Positions 6,871 to 7,856 of a stretch of 7,856 bases of DNA are shown here, piece by piece (positions within the stretch are counted from its first letter, which is position 1; every line of letters starts with the position of its first letter). The DNA comes from JBMNTU01 sp050945895 (GTDB taxonomy: Bacteria > Bacillota > Clostridia > Christensenellales > Christensenellaceae). The translations under genes and the position numbers were made by a program. The notes beneath the pieces are model-generated. The model ran no database searches and was not told the origin of the DNA. It worked only from the letters and a program-made list of their open reading frames with translations. The stretch is taken from contig JBMNTU010000097.1 of assembly GCA_050945895.1 (NCBI GenBank), forward strand, positions 1 through 7,856, given 5' to 3'.

Positions 6871-7856
6871 GCAATTAATGCACCAAAAGGAACGAAAGAC
6901 GTTCTGCCGGGCGAAAGCTATAAGTGGCAGTATATAGAAAAAACAGTGCGGGAGATTTGCTCTGTATTCGGCTACCGAGAAATCCGTACGCCGGTTTTTG
7001 AGCATACCGAGCTTTTTTTGCGCGGCGTGGGGGATACGACGGACATCGTCCAAAAGGAAATGTATACCTTTACAGATAAAGGCGACCGTTCTGTGACGCT
7101 CAAGCCGGAAGGGACGGCGGGCGTGGTGCGCGCGTTCATCGAAAGCGGCCTTGCAAACGGCCCGCAGCCTACAAAGATGTATTACCTTAACTGCCCGGTG
7201 TTTCGCTACGAACGTCCGCAGTCTGGAAGGCTGCGCGAACATCACCAGTTTGGCATAGAGGCGTTTGGCGCGGGGGACGCGAGTGTAGACGCCGAAGTAA
7301 TCAGCGTTGCGTTGACGCTGTTTGATAAAGTGGGCATGAAAAACCTGCGGCTCAATATCAACAGCATTGGCTGCGAAAAGTGCCGCCCGGGCTATCACGA
7401 GGCGCTCAAGGATTATCTGCGCGAAAATTATGACAGCCTGTGCGAAACGTGCAAAGAACGCTTTGAAAAGAACCCGCTGCGCATACTGGACTGCAAGGTG
7501 GAAAGCTGCCAGTCGCTGATAAAGGAAGCGCCGGTGATGATCGACCATTTGTGCGAGGAATGCGACTCGCATTTTGATGCGCTTAAAGGCTATTTGGGTG
7601 CGCTGGATATAGAATACAGCGTCAACCCGTTCATTGTGCGCGGGTTGGATTATTATACAAAAACCGTATTTGAAATTATTTCGGACAGCATCGGCGCGCA
7701 GGGAACGGTGTGCGGCGGCGGACGGTATGATAAACTGGTCAAAGAAATCGGCGGGCCGGACATGCCGGGCATTGGCTTTGGACTTGGAATAGAACGCCTG
7801 CTGCTTGTCATGGAAAACGAAGGAATTGAAATTTCGGAGCCGTCTGTGACAGATAT
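6868..7856 (+). CDS. hisS: Histidyl-tRNA synthetase HisRS, N-terminal 329 residues (3' end outside window)
   Basis: HisRS is a class II synthetase that activates histidine with ATP and charges tRNA-His in the cytoplasm. The visible 329 residues cover the catalytic core. They include the KGTKDVLP opening (7-14), KPEGTAG (79-85), motif 2 beginning FRYERPQSGRLREHHQF (112-128), the HisRS-specific VRGLDYY (257-263, with R258 matching catalytic Arg259 of the E. coli enzyme), GGGRYDKL (283-290) and motif 3 GIGFGLGIERL (301-311). Between motif 2 and VRGLDYY lies a segment with eight cysteines (169, 172, 192, 195, 209, 214, 229, 232), probably metal-binding. The usual length is about 415-425, so the C-terminal anticodon-binding domain is cut off by the window edge. 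The start is TTG, and no ATG or GTG is available. It has its own promoter over the end of hemZ and a leader too short for a T-box. aspS often follows in related genomes, but that lies outside the window. Confidence 0.95.
   Translation, partial: MAINAPKGTKDVLPGESYKWQYIEKTVREICSVFGYREIRTPVFEHTELFLRGVGDTTDIVQKEMYTFTDKGDRSVTLKPEGTAGVVRAFIESGLANGPQPTKMYYLNCPVFRYERPQSGRLREHHQFGIEAFGAGDASVDAEVISVALTLFDKVGMKNLRLNINSIGCEKCRPGYHEALKDYLRENYDSLCETCKERFEKNPLRILDCKVESCQSLIKEAPVMIDHLCEECDSHFDALKGYLGALDIEYSVNPFIVRGLDYYTKTVFEIISDSIGAQGTVCGGGRYDKLVKEIGGPDMPGIGFGLGIERLLLVMENEGIEISEPSVTD

Noticed and set aside
6841..7572. A 243-codon open frame on the minus strand opposite hisS
   Set aside because: The plus strand encodes unmistakable HisRS with all class II motifs. 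The antisense product has no family features and is a shadow.
1..7856. A hidden defence system, mobile element, CRISPR array or novel island
   Set aside because: Nearly every base is accounted for by six conserved housekeeping genes. The only gaps are 84 and 43 bases, with no direct repeats, integrase, transposase or abrupt composition change.

Overview
The window is a tightly packed, all-plus-strand stretch of housekeeping genes from what looks like a member of the Clostridia (Firmicutes/Bacillota). The assignment rests on gene order (secF - recJ - relA - metallo-beta-lactamase-fold hydrolase - hemZ - hisS, a neighbourhood typical of Firmicutes), on a HemZ-type radical SAM protein, on a single bifunctional Rel enzyme, and on a mixed base composition with many GCG/GGC/CTG codons. 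Placement below class is not secure from sequence alone. No mobile element, CRISPR array, tRNA, rRNA or phage gene was seen.

Layout. Positions 1-450 hold the C-terminal part of SecF, which ends in a lysine-rich tail and is followed by a strong intrinsic terminator (473-505). After a gap of only about 30 bases begins a four-gene block: recJ (535-2571), relA (2572-4728), an MBL-fold hydrolase (4728-5351) and hemZ (5355-6824). The junctions are 0 bases, a 1-base overlap and 3 bases, so the four are almost certainly co-transcribed and partly translationally coupled. A near-consensus sigma-A-type promoter (TTGAAA, 17-base spacer, TATAAT) straddles the end of hemZ and drives hisS. hisS starts with TTG at 6868 and runs off the right edge.

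How the genes fit together. SecF is part of the protein-export motor accessory complex. RecJ is a 5'-3' single-strand DNA exonuclease for repair and recombination. Rel makes and destroys (p)ppGpp in response to uncharged tRNA. The MBL protein is a probable glyoxalase-II-like thioester hydrolase. HemZ is a radical SAM enzyme annotated as oxygen-independent coproporphyrinogen dehydrogenase. HisS charges tRNA-His. The link between Rel and an aminoacyl-tRNA synthetase is functionally reasonable, but the cluster is mostly a conserved syntenic block.

I see no undescribed system here. The points most worth a second look are an Asp-to-Asn change at a normally acidic SecF transmembrane site, a recJ/relA junction where the two genes abut in the same reading frame with the usual apt gene absent, a clean stand-alone hisS promoter with no room for a T-box, and an eight-cysteine segment in HisRS.
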